DNA of 64,000 nucleotides from Kaistella haifensis DSM 19056 (GTDB lineage: Bacteria; Bacteroidota; Bacteroidia; Flavobacteriales; Weeksellaceae), in the NCBI RefSeq assembly GCF_000735695.2, contig NZ_JASZ02000011.1:1-64000 (forward strand), written 5' to 3'. The notes beneath the pieces were generated by a model that did no database searches, had not been told where the DNA came from, and saw only the letters and a program-made list of their open reading frames with translations. Position 1 is the first letter of the stretch, and every line of letters starts with the position of its first letter. The position numbers were made by a program, and so were the translations under genes. Shown here piece by piece: positions 51,262 to 61,000 of this stretch.

Positions 51262-53919
51262 ATGAAACTTTATTTTAATATTAATTTCAGAACGAACCTG
51301 GGCGAAAAAATTCAGGTTCTGATCATGGAAGAAGGAAGCCAAGATAAAATTCATCTTTTGCAATATGTAGATAACGGAAACTGGTTTGCTGAGGTCGATT
51401 ATTTCTCGAAATCCATCTGCTACAAATATCAAATGGTGAATGAATATGGAGATATTCTTCAAGACGAATTTTCGCTTCACCACCTGAATTTTCCGCACCA
51501 ATATACCGAATTTGCGATTTATGATGCATGGAATTCCAAGAATTTCCCTGAAAATTATTTGAATAATAAAATTCTTAAAAATAAATTAAGTGGTTTCAAA
51601 GCGCAGAAAGCTGCAGTATTGAAGAAACACACGCATTTGTTCCGTCTGGAAGCTCCGATTTATCAAAAAAACTGGACAGTAGTTTTGCTCGGAAATTGCG
51701 ACGCTTTGGGTAACTGGGAATATCCGAATGCGGTTCCAATGCTTCAAACTGATTTCGGAATTTGGGAAGTAGCGGTGGAATTGCCTGCAGATCAGCTCAT
51801 TCAGTATAAATACGCCCTTCTTGATACCGAAAAAGGAGAGGTTTTCGACATTGAATATGGCGCCAACAGATGGGCGGTTCCAAATCCGGAGAAAAATACA
51901 TTGCAAATCAAAGCGGATCATTATTTCCGTTTCAAAGGTTTCGAAATGTACCACGCAGCGGGTGTTGCGGTTCCTGTTTTCGCGCTGAGATCGGAAAATG
52001 GTTTTGGAGTAGGAGAGTTTTCAGATTTGAAAATGCTTGCCGATTGGGCCAAAGAAACCCAGCTTTCCATTCTGCAGATTCTACCGATTAATGATACAAC
52101 TGCGAATTATTCATGGACGGATTCTTATCCTTACGCGGCGATTTCTGTTTATGCACTTCATCCGCAATATTTATCGATTTCTCAATTGGAATATTCTTTA
52201 CCGGGTGATTTAGTTGAAGAATTTAATTCCCAAAAAGATGAACTTAATGCATTAAGTTTTATCGATTATGAACAAATGATTTCCGGAAAATGGAAATTCG
52301 TGAAAGCTGTTTTCGAAGCGCATCAGAACGAAATTTTAAAAGACAGAAATTTCAAAAAGTTCATTAAGGATAATGAAGAATGGCTTGTGCCATATTCCGC
52401 ATTCTGCGTGCTTCGAGATAAATACAATACGCCTAATTTCAATGATTGGAAAACCCATAAAAAATACATTGCCGGGAAAATTGCTCCTTTTTTCTCCTCG
52501 AAAAGCAAAGATTTTGAAGCCTCAATGTTACATGCATGGATTCAGTATCAACTTCATTTGCAATTGAAAGAAGCGATTGATTATACGCACGGTTTAGGAA
52601 TTTCTGTGAAAGGGGATTTGCCAATTGGCATTTACCGTTATTCTGTGGAAGCATGGACCGAGCCAGAACTTTTCGGAATGGATTTTCAAGCCGGTGCACC
52701 GCCTGATCAGTTCACCGATTTGGGACAAAACTGGGAATTCCCGACTTACAATTGGGAAGCGATGAAAGAAGATGGTTACCGCTGGTGGAAAAATCGTTTC
52801 AAAGCTTTGGAGCAGTATTTCGATGCGATGCGAATCGATCATATTTTAGGATTCTTCAGAATCTGGAGAATGCCGATGAATGCGACACAAGGAATTTTGG
52901 GATATTTCTATCCTGCAGTTCCGGTGAGAACTGAAGAGTTTTACCATCGCCATATTCCGTTTGATGAATACAGATATTGCAAGCCTTTTATTAATGATCA
53001 AATCCTTTGGGATTTCTTCGGTGACGAGAGAGATGCAATTCAATATCAATTTATGAACAACCATTTCAATGGGACTTATTCATTTAAAGAAGAATTCGAT
53101 TCCCAAAGAAAACTGGTAGATTATTTCAAAGAAAATCCTCATCCGTGGGCAGAAAATCAACTGATTTCGTTGGCTGCAAATGTGCTCTTCCTGAAAGAAG
53201 AAACGGAAAACGGCGAAACCGTGTATCACCCGAGATTCAATATTGATAAAACTTCTTCTTTCCAATATTTAGCAGATTGGGAACAACGTGCAATTTATGA
53301 TTTGTATGTCGATTATTTCTTCAAACGACAGGATGGACTTTGGTATCAAAAAGCGATGGAGAAACTCCCGATGATTCTCAACGCAACGGATATGCTAATT
53401 TGTGGAGAAGATTTAGGATTGGTGCCGGATTCAGTACCGGTGGTGATGGATCAACTCGCAATCATCGCATTGAAAGTTCAACGAATGCCATCAGATGATA
53501 TCCCATGGTACAATCCGAAAGATGCAGGCTATATGAACGTGGTCACGGCAAGTTCGCACGATAGTTCTACGCTTCGCCAATGGTGGCACGAGGATAGAAA
53601 TCTAACTCAGCAATATTATAATCAGCAATTGGGACAACAGGGAGGAGCGCCGGAGCAGCTGGAGCCTCACCTCGCTGAAATAATTATGAAACAGCATTTG
53701 TATAACGATGCGATGCTTGCGATTTTCCCGATTCAGGAGTTTTTCGCCACTGATAATGAGTTGGCAAATCCAAATATTGATGAAGAAAGAATCAACAATC
53801 CGGCGGTATTCCCGCATTATTGGAGATATCGAATGCATTTGAACCTGGAAAGTTTGATGACGAAGGAAGATTTCAACCGCAAAATAGCCGGTTGGGTAAC
53901 CGATTCGAACAGAGCGTGA
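51262..53919 (+). CDS. malQ: 4-alpha-glucanotransferase (amylomaltase, DPE2-like) with CBM20 domains
   Basis: An 885-residue cytosolic enzyme. Two N-terminal starch-binding CBM20-like domains (about 1-110 and 125-235; VVLLGNCDALGNWEYPNAVP is the second) are followed by a GH77 catalytic domain. There, GVGEFSDLKMLADWAKETQL, IDHILGFFRIWRMP (nucleophile Asp region), CGEDLGLVPDSV (acid/base Glu region) and SSHDSSTLRQWW (transition-state Asp) appear in order. The architecture equals plant DPE2 and Bacteroidota MalQ. It moves glucan segments in maltodextrin/glycogen metabolism. Confidence 0.94.
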   Translation: MKLYFNINFRTNLGEKIQVLIMEEGSQDKIHLLQYVDNGNWFAEVDYFSKSICYKYQMVNEYGDILQDEFSLHHLNFPHQYTEFAIYDAWNSKNFPENYLNNKILKNKLSGFKAQKAAVLKKHTHLFRLEAPIYQKNWTVVLLGNCDALGNWEYPNAVPMLQTDFGIWEVAVELPADQLIQYKYALLDTEKGEVFDIEYGANRWAVPNPEKNTLQIKADHYFRFKGFEMYHAAGVAVPVFALRSENGFGVGEFSDLKMLADWAKETQLSILQILPINDTTANYSWTDSYPYAAISVYALHPQYLSISQLEYSLPGDLVEEFNSQKDELNALSFIDYEQMISGKWKFVKAVFEAHQNEILKDRNFKKFIKDNEEWLVPYSAFCVLRDKYNTPNFNDWKTHKKYIAGKIAPFFSSKSKDFEASMLHAWIQYQLHLQLKEAIDYTHGLGISVKGDLPIGIYRYSVEAWTEPELFGMDFQAGAPPDQFTDLGQNWEFPTYNWEAMKEDGYRWWKNRFKALEQYFDAMRIDHILGFFRIWRMPMNATQGILGYFYPAVPVRTEEFYHRHIPFDEYRYCKPFINDQILWDFFGDERDAIQYQFMNNHFNGTYSFKEEFDSQRKLVDYFKENPHPWAENQLISLAANVLFLKEETENGETVYHPRFNIDKTSSFQYLADWEQRAIYDLYVDYFFKRQDGLWYQKAMEKLPMILNATDMLICGEDLGLVPDSVPVVMDQLAIIALKVQRMPSDDIPWYNPKDAGYMNVVTASSHDSSTLRQWWHEDRNLTQQYYNQQLGQQGGAPEQLEPHLAEIIMKQHLYNDAMLAIFPIQEFFATDNELANPNIDEERINNPAVFPHYWRYRMHLNLESLMTKEDFNRKIAGWVTDSNRA

Positions 53920-54034
53920 TGATTTTTGAAATTTTTTATGAAATTAATGAATGTTTTATTTAAAAATTATTAAAAAAAGAAGCTGATTGAATAAAATTTA
54001 TATTCACTGATAATCAGTGATTTATAATGTTTTC

Positions 54035-54072
54035 AAAGGAAGTTGAAACAGCGGTTTTAACTTCCTTTTTGT
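54035..54072 (+). terminator. Terminator after malQ
   Basis: AAAGGAAGTT (54035-54044) pairs with AACTTCCTTT (54059-54068), followed by T. A second hairpin just before it (ATTCACTGA 54002-54010 with TCAGTGATT 54014-54022) may strengthen it. The rest of 53920-54200 shows no gene. Confidence 0.75.
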
Positions 54073-54200
54073 TTTATAATCAAAGAAATAGAAATCTTAT
54101 GTACGGCCTTTGTAGAAAGGGTTTCGAGAGATTGATGATTTAAAAATTGGCACGTTTTTCTAATGTTCTTCATCGAACATTTAAAATAAGTTTAAATAAA

Positions 54201-55142
54201 ATGAAAAAAATACTTTTTGGACTTTCGGTGTTTTTTGCAACATTGATCTCCGCACAAAATTATCCGGATTATTATCCGACCAATAGTAATGATGGTTACT
54301 ATGGTGATTATGATGATGAATACTATTTCCCAGATGATTATTACTACCAATATCCATCGGATTATTATACCAATGCTTTATACCAAAGTTATTATAATGA
54401 TTATCAGAGAAGTATTTATGATGTAAATTGGAACCGATTTTTTTCTACTTACCGGCTTTCACCATGGCAGATGCAGCAAATAATGATGTTGAATGATCGT
54501 TTTGCAAATTACTCCGCATGGAGCTCCTACTACCGTTATAATCCAGATCGATGGTATTACGACAGATTTTATGAATTGGAAAGAATTTTAGGCCCAAGAG
54601 TTTTCGTGATTTTCCAGAATAATTATTACAATGGTTTCAATCCTGTAAATTATTGGCAAAACTATAGAAGAGAACATTATGTGAATTATGTTTATATCGT
54701 TCCGAATTACCGACATATCAATATCAACCGATATAAAGTAGATCGAGTAGTATATCATCAAAATAATCCGAGGAGCAATTTCGGTTTTAAAGATTCGCCA
54801 AGAACTGGTAACGGTAACTGGAATTCGACTCCAAGAAATAACAATAATGTGAGAAACGAAGGTTCTCTGCAAAATAACAATAGAAATGATGGGTTGCGTG
54901 AAGGAAGATCTCTTGGAAATACACCAAGAACGCAAAACAACGGTAACAAAAATGGAATGAGAACCGATTCTAACAGCCAATCTAATTCAGGTGGTTTTAG
55001 AAACAATGGCTCGGAACTGAGAAATACCACGCCAGAAAGAAAAGTAGAAAGCAATAATAAAGGTTTCAGAAACCAAACTCCGGCTACCCCGACGCCGAGT
55101 AATTCTACCAGAATATCAGGCATGAGGTTTACCTCTCGATAA
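54201..55142 (+). CDS. Secreted Tyr/Asn-rich protein, function unknown (paralog A)
   Basis: A 313-residue protein from ATG 54201 with signal peptide MKKILFGLSVFFATLISAQN (the frame opens at 54147 but the signal peptide sets the start). After the cleavage site comes a Tyr/Asp-rich stretch, then a compact domain with YQRSIYDVNW, LSPWQMQQIMMLNDRF, SAWSSYYRYNPDRWYYDRFY, IFQNNYYNGFNPVNYW. The C-terminal 130 residues are low-complexity Asn/Arg/Gly/Ser. I do not recognise a family. The next gene is a broken tandem paralog sharing the compact domain. Confidence 0.78.
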   Translation: MKKILFGLSVFFATLISAQNYPDYYPTNSNDGYYGDYDDEYYFPDDYYYQYPSDYYTNALYQSYYNDYQRSIYDVNWNRFFSTYRLSPWQMQQIMMLNDRFANYSAWSSYYRYNPDRWYYDRFYELERILGPRVFVIFQNNYYNGFNPVNYWQNYRREHYVNYVYIVPNYRHININRYKVDRVVYHQNNPRSNFGFKDSPRTGNGNWNSTPRNNNNVRNEGSLQNNNRNDGLREGRSLGNTPRTQNNGNKNGMRTDSNSQSNSGGFRNNGSELRNTTPERKVESNNKGFRNQTPATPTPSNSTRISGMRFTSR

Positions 55143-55171
55143 TTTTAGTTTTTTAGTGTTAGTAATGAAAG

Positions 55172-55206
55172 GAGTGGCTTCGAAAGAAGTCGCTCTTTTC
55201 TTTTTT
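55172..55206 (+). terminator. Terminator between the two paralogs
   Basis: GAGTGGCTTC (55172-55181) and GAAGTCGCTC (55186-55195) form a hairpin with a GAAA loop and two G-T pairs, followed by a T-rich tract. Confidence 0.7.
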
Positions 55207-55255
55207 TGGTACGATAATGGAAAGTATTAAAGTGTCAACTTAAAAAAATAAGAAA

Positions 55256-55756
55256 ATGAAAAAGTTAATCACCATACTAAGTTTAGGAATGTTTTCCTTA
55301 GGGTTTTCGCAATCAGTGTATTACAACGATTATCAAAGAAGTATCACGGATGTCAATTGGCAAACTGTAGCAGCTAATTTATTATTGAGCAACCAACAAA
55401 AAGCGCAGTTATTCGAACTCAATAATCAATAGCCCGATTATAATTCATGGAATAGGGCTTATGCCGATAACCCAGATCAGTGGAGAACTGATAGATACAA
55501 TTCGATCCAAAGAATTATGGGAACCGAGAAATATACTCAGTTTAAAAACAAATACTACAAAGGTCAAAACCCGGTAGCTGTTTATAATCGAAATAAAAAC
55601 AATTATAAAAGCATGCAGTCTAAAAAATACAAATCCATTCAGGCCGAGAAAAATACACAAAATGCCAAATCGATGTCTGAATATAATAGAAGAAAAGAGA
55701 TTGGAGACGGAAGCCACCTTCATGTAAAAGGAAATATCGGAAACAATAAAAAATAA
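55256..55756 (+). pseudogene. Broken tandem paralog of the secreted Tyr-rich protein (in-frame amber)
   Basis: ATG 55256 opens a signal peptide (MKKLITILSLGMFSLGFSQS) and domain residues YYNDYQRSITDVNW, LLLSNQQKAQLFELNNQ, then TAG at 55430-55432. The same frame continues with PDYNSWNRAYADNPDQWRTD and NKYYKGQNPVAVYN to the TAA at 55754. The segments match the neighbour on both sides of the stop (FANYSAW versus stop-PDYNSW), so a single nonsense change broke one gene of about 166 codons. The downstream frame starting at 55517 is only its tail. A sequencing error is the alternative. Confidence 0.8.
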
Positions 55757-55764
55757 ATTTCAAA

Positions 55765-55794
55765 AAGGAGTTCAGCCAATGAGCTCCTTCTTTA
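55765..55794 (+). terminator. Terminator after the broken paralog
   Basis: AAGGAGTTCA (55765-55774) pairs with TGAGCTCCTT (55780-55789), followed by a T-rich stretch. Confidence 0.75.
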
Positions 55795-55849
55795 TTTTAC
55801 ATTTTTGTTAATTTTAAATTATTGCAAGATCTAGAGAATCAATAAGTTG

Positions 55850-55857
55850 TATTTTTG
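55850..55857 (+). promoter_or_regulatory. -7 promoter element five bases before a glycosyltransferase start
   Basis: TATTTTTG fits TAnnTTTG; the ATG at 55863 follows after five bases. Transcription would start at about the ATG itself, so the mRNA may be leaderless. Confidence 0.5.
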
Positions 55858-55862
55858 ATGGG

Positions 55863-56843
55863 ATGAAAATTTTATACGCACTCCAAGGAACCGGAAATGG
55901 CCATGTAAGCCGCGCCAGAGAAATTCTTCCCTATCTGAAACAATACGGAGAAGTTGATATCCTTATCAGTGGAACACAAGCCGAAGTGGGACTTCAGTAC
56001 GAAATTAAGTATCAGTTCAACGGATTTGGATTTGTTTTTGGCAGCAAAGGAGGTGTCGATTTCGGCGAAACTTGGAATCGTTTTCATATGAAACAATTTT
56101 ATAATGATGTTAAAAATCTTCCGGTCCATCAGTATGATTTGGTGATCAATGATTTCGAGCCGGTTTGTGCATGGAGTTGCAAATTGCGAGGAAAAGCATC
56201 CGTGGCGATGAGTCATCAATCGGCTTATCTTTCTCCTAAAACACCACAGCTTCAAGGTTTTCATTGGGGGAAATTGATTATGAATCATTACGCTCCGGCG
56301 AAAAATCATGTAGCTTTTCATTTCGAAAAATATGATGATTTCATCAATACGCCGGTGATCCGCAGCGAAATTCGTCAACAAGTTACCCAAAACAAAGGGC
56401 ATTACACGGTTTATCTTCCTGCATATTCCGATGAATTTATTTTGGAGCAGATCAGGAAAATTCCTCACATTCAATGGCATATTTTTTCGAAACATTCATC
56501 CCAACATTATCAAAAATTCAATGCTGAGGTTTTTCCGATTGATAATGCGCTTTTTCAGCAATCATTGGCAACGTGTGAAGGCTTCCTCACCGGTGGCGGT
56601 TTCGAAGGTCCTGCTGAAGCGCTTTTTATGAAGAAAAAAGTATTGGCAGTTCCGATGCATCATCAGTATGAACAGCAGTGCAATGCTTTATCCTTAGAAA
56701 AAATGGGAGTTCCTGTAATTTGGAAGGAAGCCGATTTTTCAAAAAAACTGAAAGATTGGGTGAATCTTGAACAAATAATTATGGTAGATTTTCCCGATGA
56801 AACCGAGGAAGTTGTAAGAAAAATGATCAAAAAATATCGTTGA
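55863..56843 (+). CDS. Glycosyltransferase family protein (MJ1255/VC2487-like, GT-B fold)
   Basis: A 326-residue protein. The N-terminus MKILYALQGTGNGHVSRARE and the C-terminal donor-site region GFLTGGGFEGPAEALFMKKK (near residue 243), with VLAVPMHHQYEQQCNA, are the hallmarks of this glycosyltransferase family. There is no membrane segment. Its acceptor is unknown; relatives act in cell-surface or glycolipid synthesis. It is flanked by terminators on one side and a separate small gene on the other, so it is monocistronic or nearly so. Confidence 0.85.
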   Translation: MKILYALQGTGNGHVSRAREILPYLKQYGEVDILISGTQAEVGLQYEIKYQFNGFGFVFGSKGGVDFGETWNRFHMKQFYNDVKNLPVHQYDLVINDFEPVCAWSCKLRGKASVAMSHQSAYLSPKTPQLQGFHWGKLIMNHYAPAKNHVAFHFEKYDDFINTPVIRSEIRQQVTQNKGHYTVYLPAYSDEFILEQIRKIPHIQWHIFSKHSSQHYQKFNAEVFPIDNALFQQSLATCEGFLTGGGFEGPAEALFMKKKVLAVPMHHQYEQQCNALSLEKMGVPVIWKEADFSKKLKDWVNLEQIIMVDFPDETEEVVRKMIKKYR

Positions 56844-56936
56844 TTTTTTTTTAACAAAAGTTTATGATGGTAAAAATTTAACATGTATCTCTTATTGGTA
56901 TCAAAAAACCAAATAACAACATTTAAATATTTACAC

Positions 56937-57344
56937 ATGAAAAAGATTGTTTTAAGCGCAGCATTTGCTGTCTTAGGAACCTTCGCAATGGCTCAACAAT
57001 CGCCTCAAATGCCAAAAAAAGATCCTGCCCAAATGGAGCAGAAGAGAGCAGAGAAATTGCAAAAAATGAAGGATGAACTCAACCTTTCGGATGCGCAAGT
57101 AGCACAGATAATATCTTTGCAGGACAAAAAAATAGCTGAAAGAAAAGAAAATGCTCCTAAAATCCAAGCTGAAAGAAAGGCAAAAATGGAGGTGATGAAA
57201 GCTAAAAAAGAGCAGTGCAACGCAGAAATGAAACAAATTTTGACTCCTGAACAATACCAAAAATGGCAAACCAAGCAAAAAGAAAGAATGCAGAATATGC
57301 ATGAAAAACACATGAAGAAAATGCCTGCAAAGGCCGATTCATAA
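56937..57344 (+). CDS. Small secreted helical protein, Spy/CpxP-like
   Basis: A 135-residue protein from ATG 56937 with signal peptide MKKIVLSAAFAVLGTFAMAQ (the frame opens at 56883). The mature part is almost all charged helix rich in Lys, Gln, Glu and Met: LQKMKDELNLSDAQVAQIIS, ENAPKIQAERKAKMEVMKAK, MKQILTPEQYQKWQTKQKER. The LTPEQ-type repeats resemble the Spy/CpxP fold, a periplasmic chaperone family. The assignment is by pattern only. Upstream spacing from the glycosyltransferase gene is 93 nt. Confidence 0.7.
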   Translation: MKKIVLSAAFAVLGTFAMAQQSPQMPKKDPAQMEQKRAEKLQKMKDELNLSDAQVAQIISLQDKKIAERKENAPKIQAERKAKMEVMKAKKEQCNAEMKQILTPEQYQKWQTKQKERMQNMHEKHMKKMPAKADS

Positions 57345-57415
57345 TTTTAGTTTTTTTTAAAGAGAGCGGAGAATTTATTTTTCCGTTTTTTTTTGTGCAC
57401 TCTCTCGGAATTATC

Positions 57416-57423
57416 TATATTTG
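57416..57423 (+). promoter_or_regulatory. -7 promoter element of the ferritin gene
   Basis: TATATTTG, perfect match, 20 nt before the ATG at 57444. A weak hairpin at 57367-57385 (CGGAGAA with TTTTCCG) ends the previous gene. Confidence 0.65.
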
Positions 57424-57443
57424 ATAAAAAGAGAAATTAAATT

Positions 57444-57953
57444 ATGATAAGTACAAAAATAGGGGAGTTGATCAACCAACAAATTACCAAAGAACAATAT
57501 GCAGCACAATATTATCTTTCGATGTCGGCTTGGTTTTCTGCTCGGGATCTGGATGGTATTGCTAATTATTTCCGAGTTCAGAGTAAAGAAGAACTCATGC
57601 ACGCAGATAAAATGTTTGATTATCTAAACGATGTAGGCGGAGAAATCGTGATAGGAGAAATTCCACAACCACCTCATGAATTCGCAAGTGCAACCGATGT
57701 TTTCGAAAAAGCATTGGAACACGAAAAAATTGTGACCAAAAGTATTTTCAATATCCTAAAAAACGCTAATGAAGAAGGCGATTTTGCAACCGTTTCGTTT
57801 TTGCAGTGGTTTGTAAATGAGCAGGTTGAAGAAGAAGCGAGCGCATCGCAACTGGTAACCAAAATCAAAATGGTTTCTGACAATCCTTCCGCGTTATACC
57901 TTTTCGATCAAGAACTGGCGCAACGGGTTTTCACTCCGGATCCTGCGAATTAA
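57444..57953 (+). CDS. ftnA: Ferritin (bacterial non-heme FtnA type)
   Basis: A 169-residue four-helix-bundle iron-storage protein. The ferroxidase ligands appear in the expected order: Glu near residue 17 in QQITKEQYAAQYYLSMSAWF, the E-x-x-H in VQSKEELMHADKMFDYLNDV (Glu51, His54), and the helix-C/D ligands in the EKALEHEKIVTKSI and FLQWFVNEQVEEE segments. Subunits assemble into 24-mers that oxidise and store iron. It has its own promoter and a terminator shared with the convergent helicase gene. Confidence 0.96.
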   Translation: MISTKIGELINQQITKEQYAAQYYLSMSAWFSARDLDGIANYFRVQSKEELMHADKMFDYLNDVGGEIVIGEIPQPPHEFASATDVFEKALEHEKIVTKSIFNILKNANEEGDFATVSFLQWFVNEQVEEEASASQLVTKIKMVSDNPSALYLFDQELAQRVFTPDPAN

Positions 57954-57970
57954 TTTTAAGAAAGAATCAT

Positions 57971-58003
57971 AAATCCTGCAACAATCCTTTAGTTGCAGGA
58001 TTT
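57971..58003. terminator. Bidirectional terminator between ferritin and the helicase-nuclease
   Basis: AAATCCTGCAAC (57971-57982) and GTTGCAGGATTT (57992-58003) form a perfect 12-bp stem with T on the plus side; the convergent helicase gene ends at 58006. Confidence 0.88.
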
Positions 58004-58005
58004 TT

Positions 58006-61000
58006 TTATACATATATCAGTTCGGTTTTCAGAACTTTTTTCCCCAGTTTTTCCAGTACAGTTTGGTATTCGTCGATTTGGATTTGGTGTTTTTCCAGTT
58101 GGTCACCGGTTTTAAAATCGATAATTACATAACCATTTCCTGTATCGATCAGCCGGTCTGGCCGGTAAATCTTCGAATCGCCATTATCGGAAATCATGAT
58201 GTCTTTTTCATTGATAACAACCTGGTTTTCGGCAAAATAGGCAGCGTATTTTTCATTCTTGATGATTCCTAAAATTCTTTTGCTAATTTCAATTTTTTCC
58301 TCAGTTGTGATAATTCCGTCTAAAAGATAAGCTTGCAGAGTTTTTTCAACATCTTTTTCTGAATTGATCTGGGCTAAAATTTCGTGTGTGAAAATTCCGA
58401 TTCTCACTTTTTCCATTCGGTTTTGGTAATTTTTCGATGGAGTCGCGATTTTCACAGCTGCTGGATTAGCTTTTTTTTCGGATTTGAAAACAATCGGTTT
58501 GGTAAGCAAGTTATTTTTCTCTTCTTTTTTTTGTTTTTTTAAATTTTCCTCGGAAACATCGTACCAATCGAAGCTAGAGATTTCTGCGCCGGATTCATCT
58601 CTCGGAATTCTAGCTTTAATAAAATCATAAATTTCCAAATGATTCGCGGATTTATTAGGCTTTTCAATATAAAAGAACAGTTGCTCCACCGCGCGCGTCG
58701 TGGCTACATATTGCAAACAGAAGCGGTCAATTTTATTTTGGTAAATATTTTCCTGATTAAATTTGGCCAAATCTTCATCATAGACTTCAAGTTCTTTGCT
58801 GAAAGAATCGATGTTCACCGCTGAAAGTCCGTTTTCGGAATCGATGTGGAGCCAGTTCGTGAATTTCCCGTCTTTATTATCGTTTTCCATCGGAAGCATC
58901 ACCACTGGAAACTCCAAACCTTTGGCTTTGTGAATCGTCATCAGTCGTATTGCATCCAAGTTTTCCGATGCTTGAATGGTGGTTTTCTGCGCTTCATCTT
59001 CCCAATATTTTAGGAAATCTTTCAAGGTAGAACCTGCGTTTTGAGAATAGGCGTAGAGCATTTCCAAATAATTGAAAAGGAAGTCCGTTTCCTTCTGCTG
59101 TACAGAAAATTCCTGCAGAAAATGTTCCACGAAATTATAAAGATTGAGTTGCAGCAAACCTTCGCTACTGAGCTGTAGATCGTATTTTTCAGCGAGAAAC
59201 GTCTGTATTTCCGGCTTGTTTTTTAATGAGATTATTTCCATGACTTCCGAACTGAAATCGTTCATTTCAATTCTGCCTAAAACTTTTAAGTAATAAAGCA
59301 TTTTCACAGGAAATTGTAGATTCTTAGGATCTTCTTCCCATTTCAGAAACTCTGTTAAAGCCAGTAAAGTTGAGGAAAGATTCAGCGTTAATCCCGATTC
59401 TGAAATGGTTTTGATGTAATCTTCTTTGCCTTCGTAATTTATTTTTAAGTTACCGAGCATTTGAGAAAAATTGAAGATATCGAAATTTCCGCGGCAGAGA
59501 ATGGTGATGTCGGAAAGTCGGAAACCGTTGTCCAGACAGCTTTGGATATCTTTTTGCATTTTCTCGGAAACTTCTTCATAAAAGACTTTTTTAGTTGCGT
59601 TTTCAATCAAATTGATTCGAACCCGACCTTCAAGTTTCGATTTTGAAATTTGATGAGAACCAATTCCGAAGATATTTCGGTGCGATTCCTTGGTAAATTC
59701 GGAAAGATATAAATAAAGTTGATTGTTGAAATCCACAATGTTTTTGGCACTTCGCCAATTATATTCCAGATTTTCGAGCTGGGCTTTCACCAAAGAATTT
59801 TCTTCTTGATTAATGATGTCGAGCATCAGTTGCGAATCGCCGCCACGAAAACGATAAATGCTTTGTTTGGGATCACCAACCAGCGTAAAACTCATTTCGT
59901 CCGAAGAAACTGCGTGATCTCTCAATGGAACAAAATTCTGCCACTGAAGTGAGGAGGTATCCTGAAATTCATCAAAAAAATAATGCGAAAACTGGGTTCC
60001 TACTTTTTCATAAATGAATGATGAAGGCTCTTCGCGAAGGTTTTCATGAATTAAAATGTTGAATTTGGAAAGCAAAACCAAATCGTTTTCTTCTTCAATA
60101 ATCGCGAGTTGATCCTGAATGTCTTTATTTACTTTCAAAGGGAGAAGTGCGCGCAGGATTTTTTGCTGTTTTTGTATTTTAATATAATTTTGAATGATTT
60201 TTTTACGACTTTCCAATAAAAAATCTAGAATTTCGAAGATTTCTGCCTCGCGGTCTTTTGATTTACCGGATGCACCTTTCAATATTTTATTCACGCGGTT
60301 TTCTTCTTGCTCGATGGTTTCGTAAATCAGCGGAATTTTCTTGTCCAAAAACTTTTTGAAAAATCCACCAATTCCATTCGCTCCATCAGCAAAATCACCT
60401 ATTTCGAGGTTTTTCTCTTTCAACAATTCTAAAACAGATTCCGCAATATTAATAGAATCTTCGCCTAATGATTTGATGCTTTCACGAAGATTTTTCTTAG
60501 ATTTTTCATAAACTTCCCAATTGAAATCTTTGTTGTCATTCAATTTGAAATAATGTTTGTCTTGAACATATTCTTTGGCAGAATCGTACAAACTTTTGTT
60601 CAAATTTACTCTTTCATCATTATCTAAATTATAATTTACAAAATCCAGGAACGCCTCTGAAATGGTATTTTCGCTACCGATATCTTCTAGCATTTTGTCC
60701 ACGGCTTCCATTAAAAAAGGTTCTGGATTGATTTCTAGGTTGAAATTTTGCGCCAATCCTAATTCATAAGAAAAGCTCCTTACCAAACGCGAATTAAACT
60801 TGTCGATCGTTCCGATATTCAGCGTAGAGTAGTTGTGAAGCACATAATCTAGGATTTTTTTTGATCTTTCATGAAGGTCTTTCAAAGGAATTCGATGGCC
60901 CTGATCTTCTAATTTCTTTTGAATATTTTGTAAATCACCATTGGTTTCGTAGGAATCCGACGAAAATTTTTTCAACCATTCGATGATGCGATGTTTCATC

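Noticed and set aside
55517-55756. Separate 79-codon gene after the amber codon
   Set aside because: It is in frame with, and homologous to the continuation of, the broken paralog starting at 55256, so it is the tail of the same gene.
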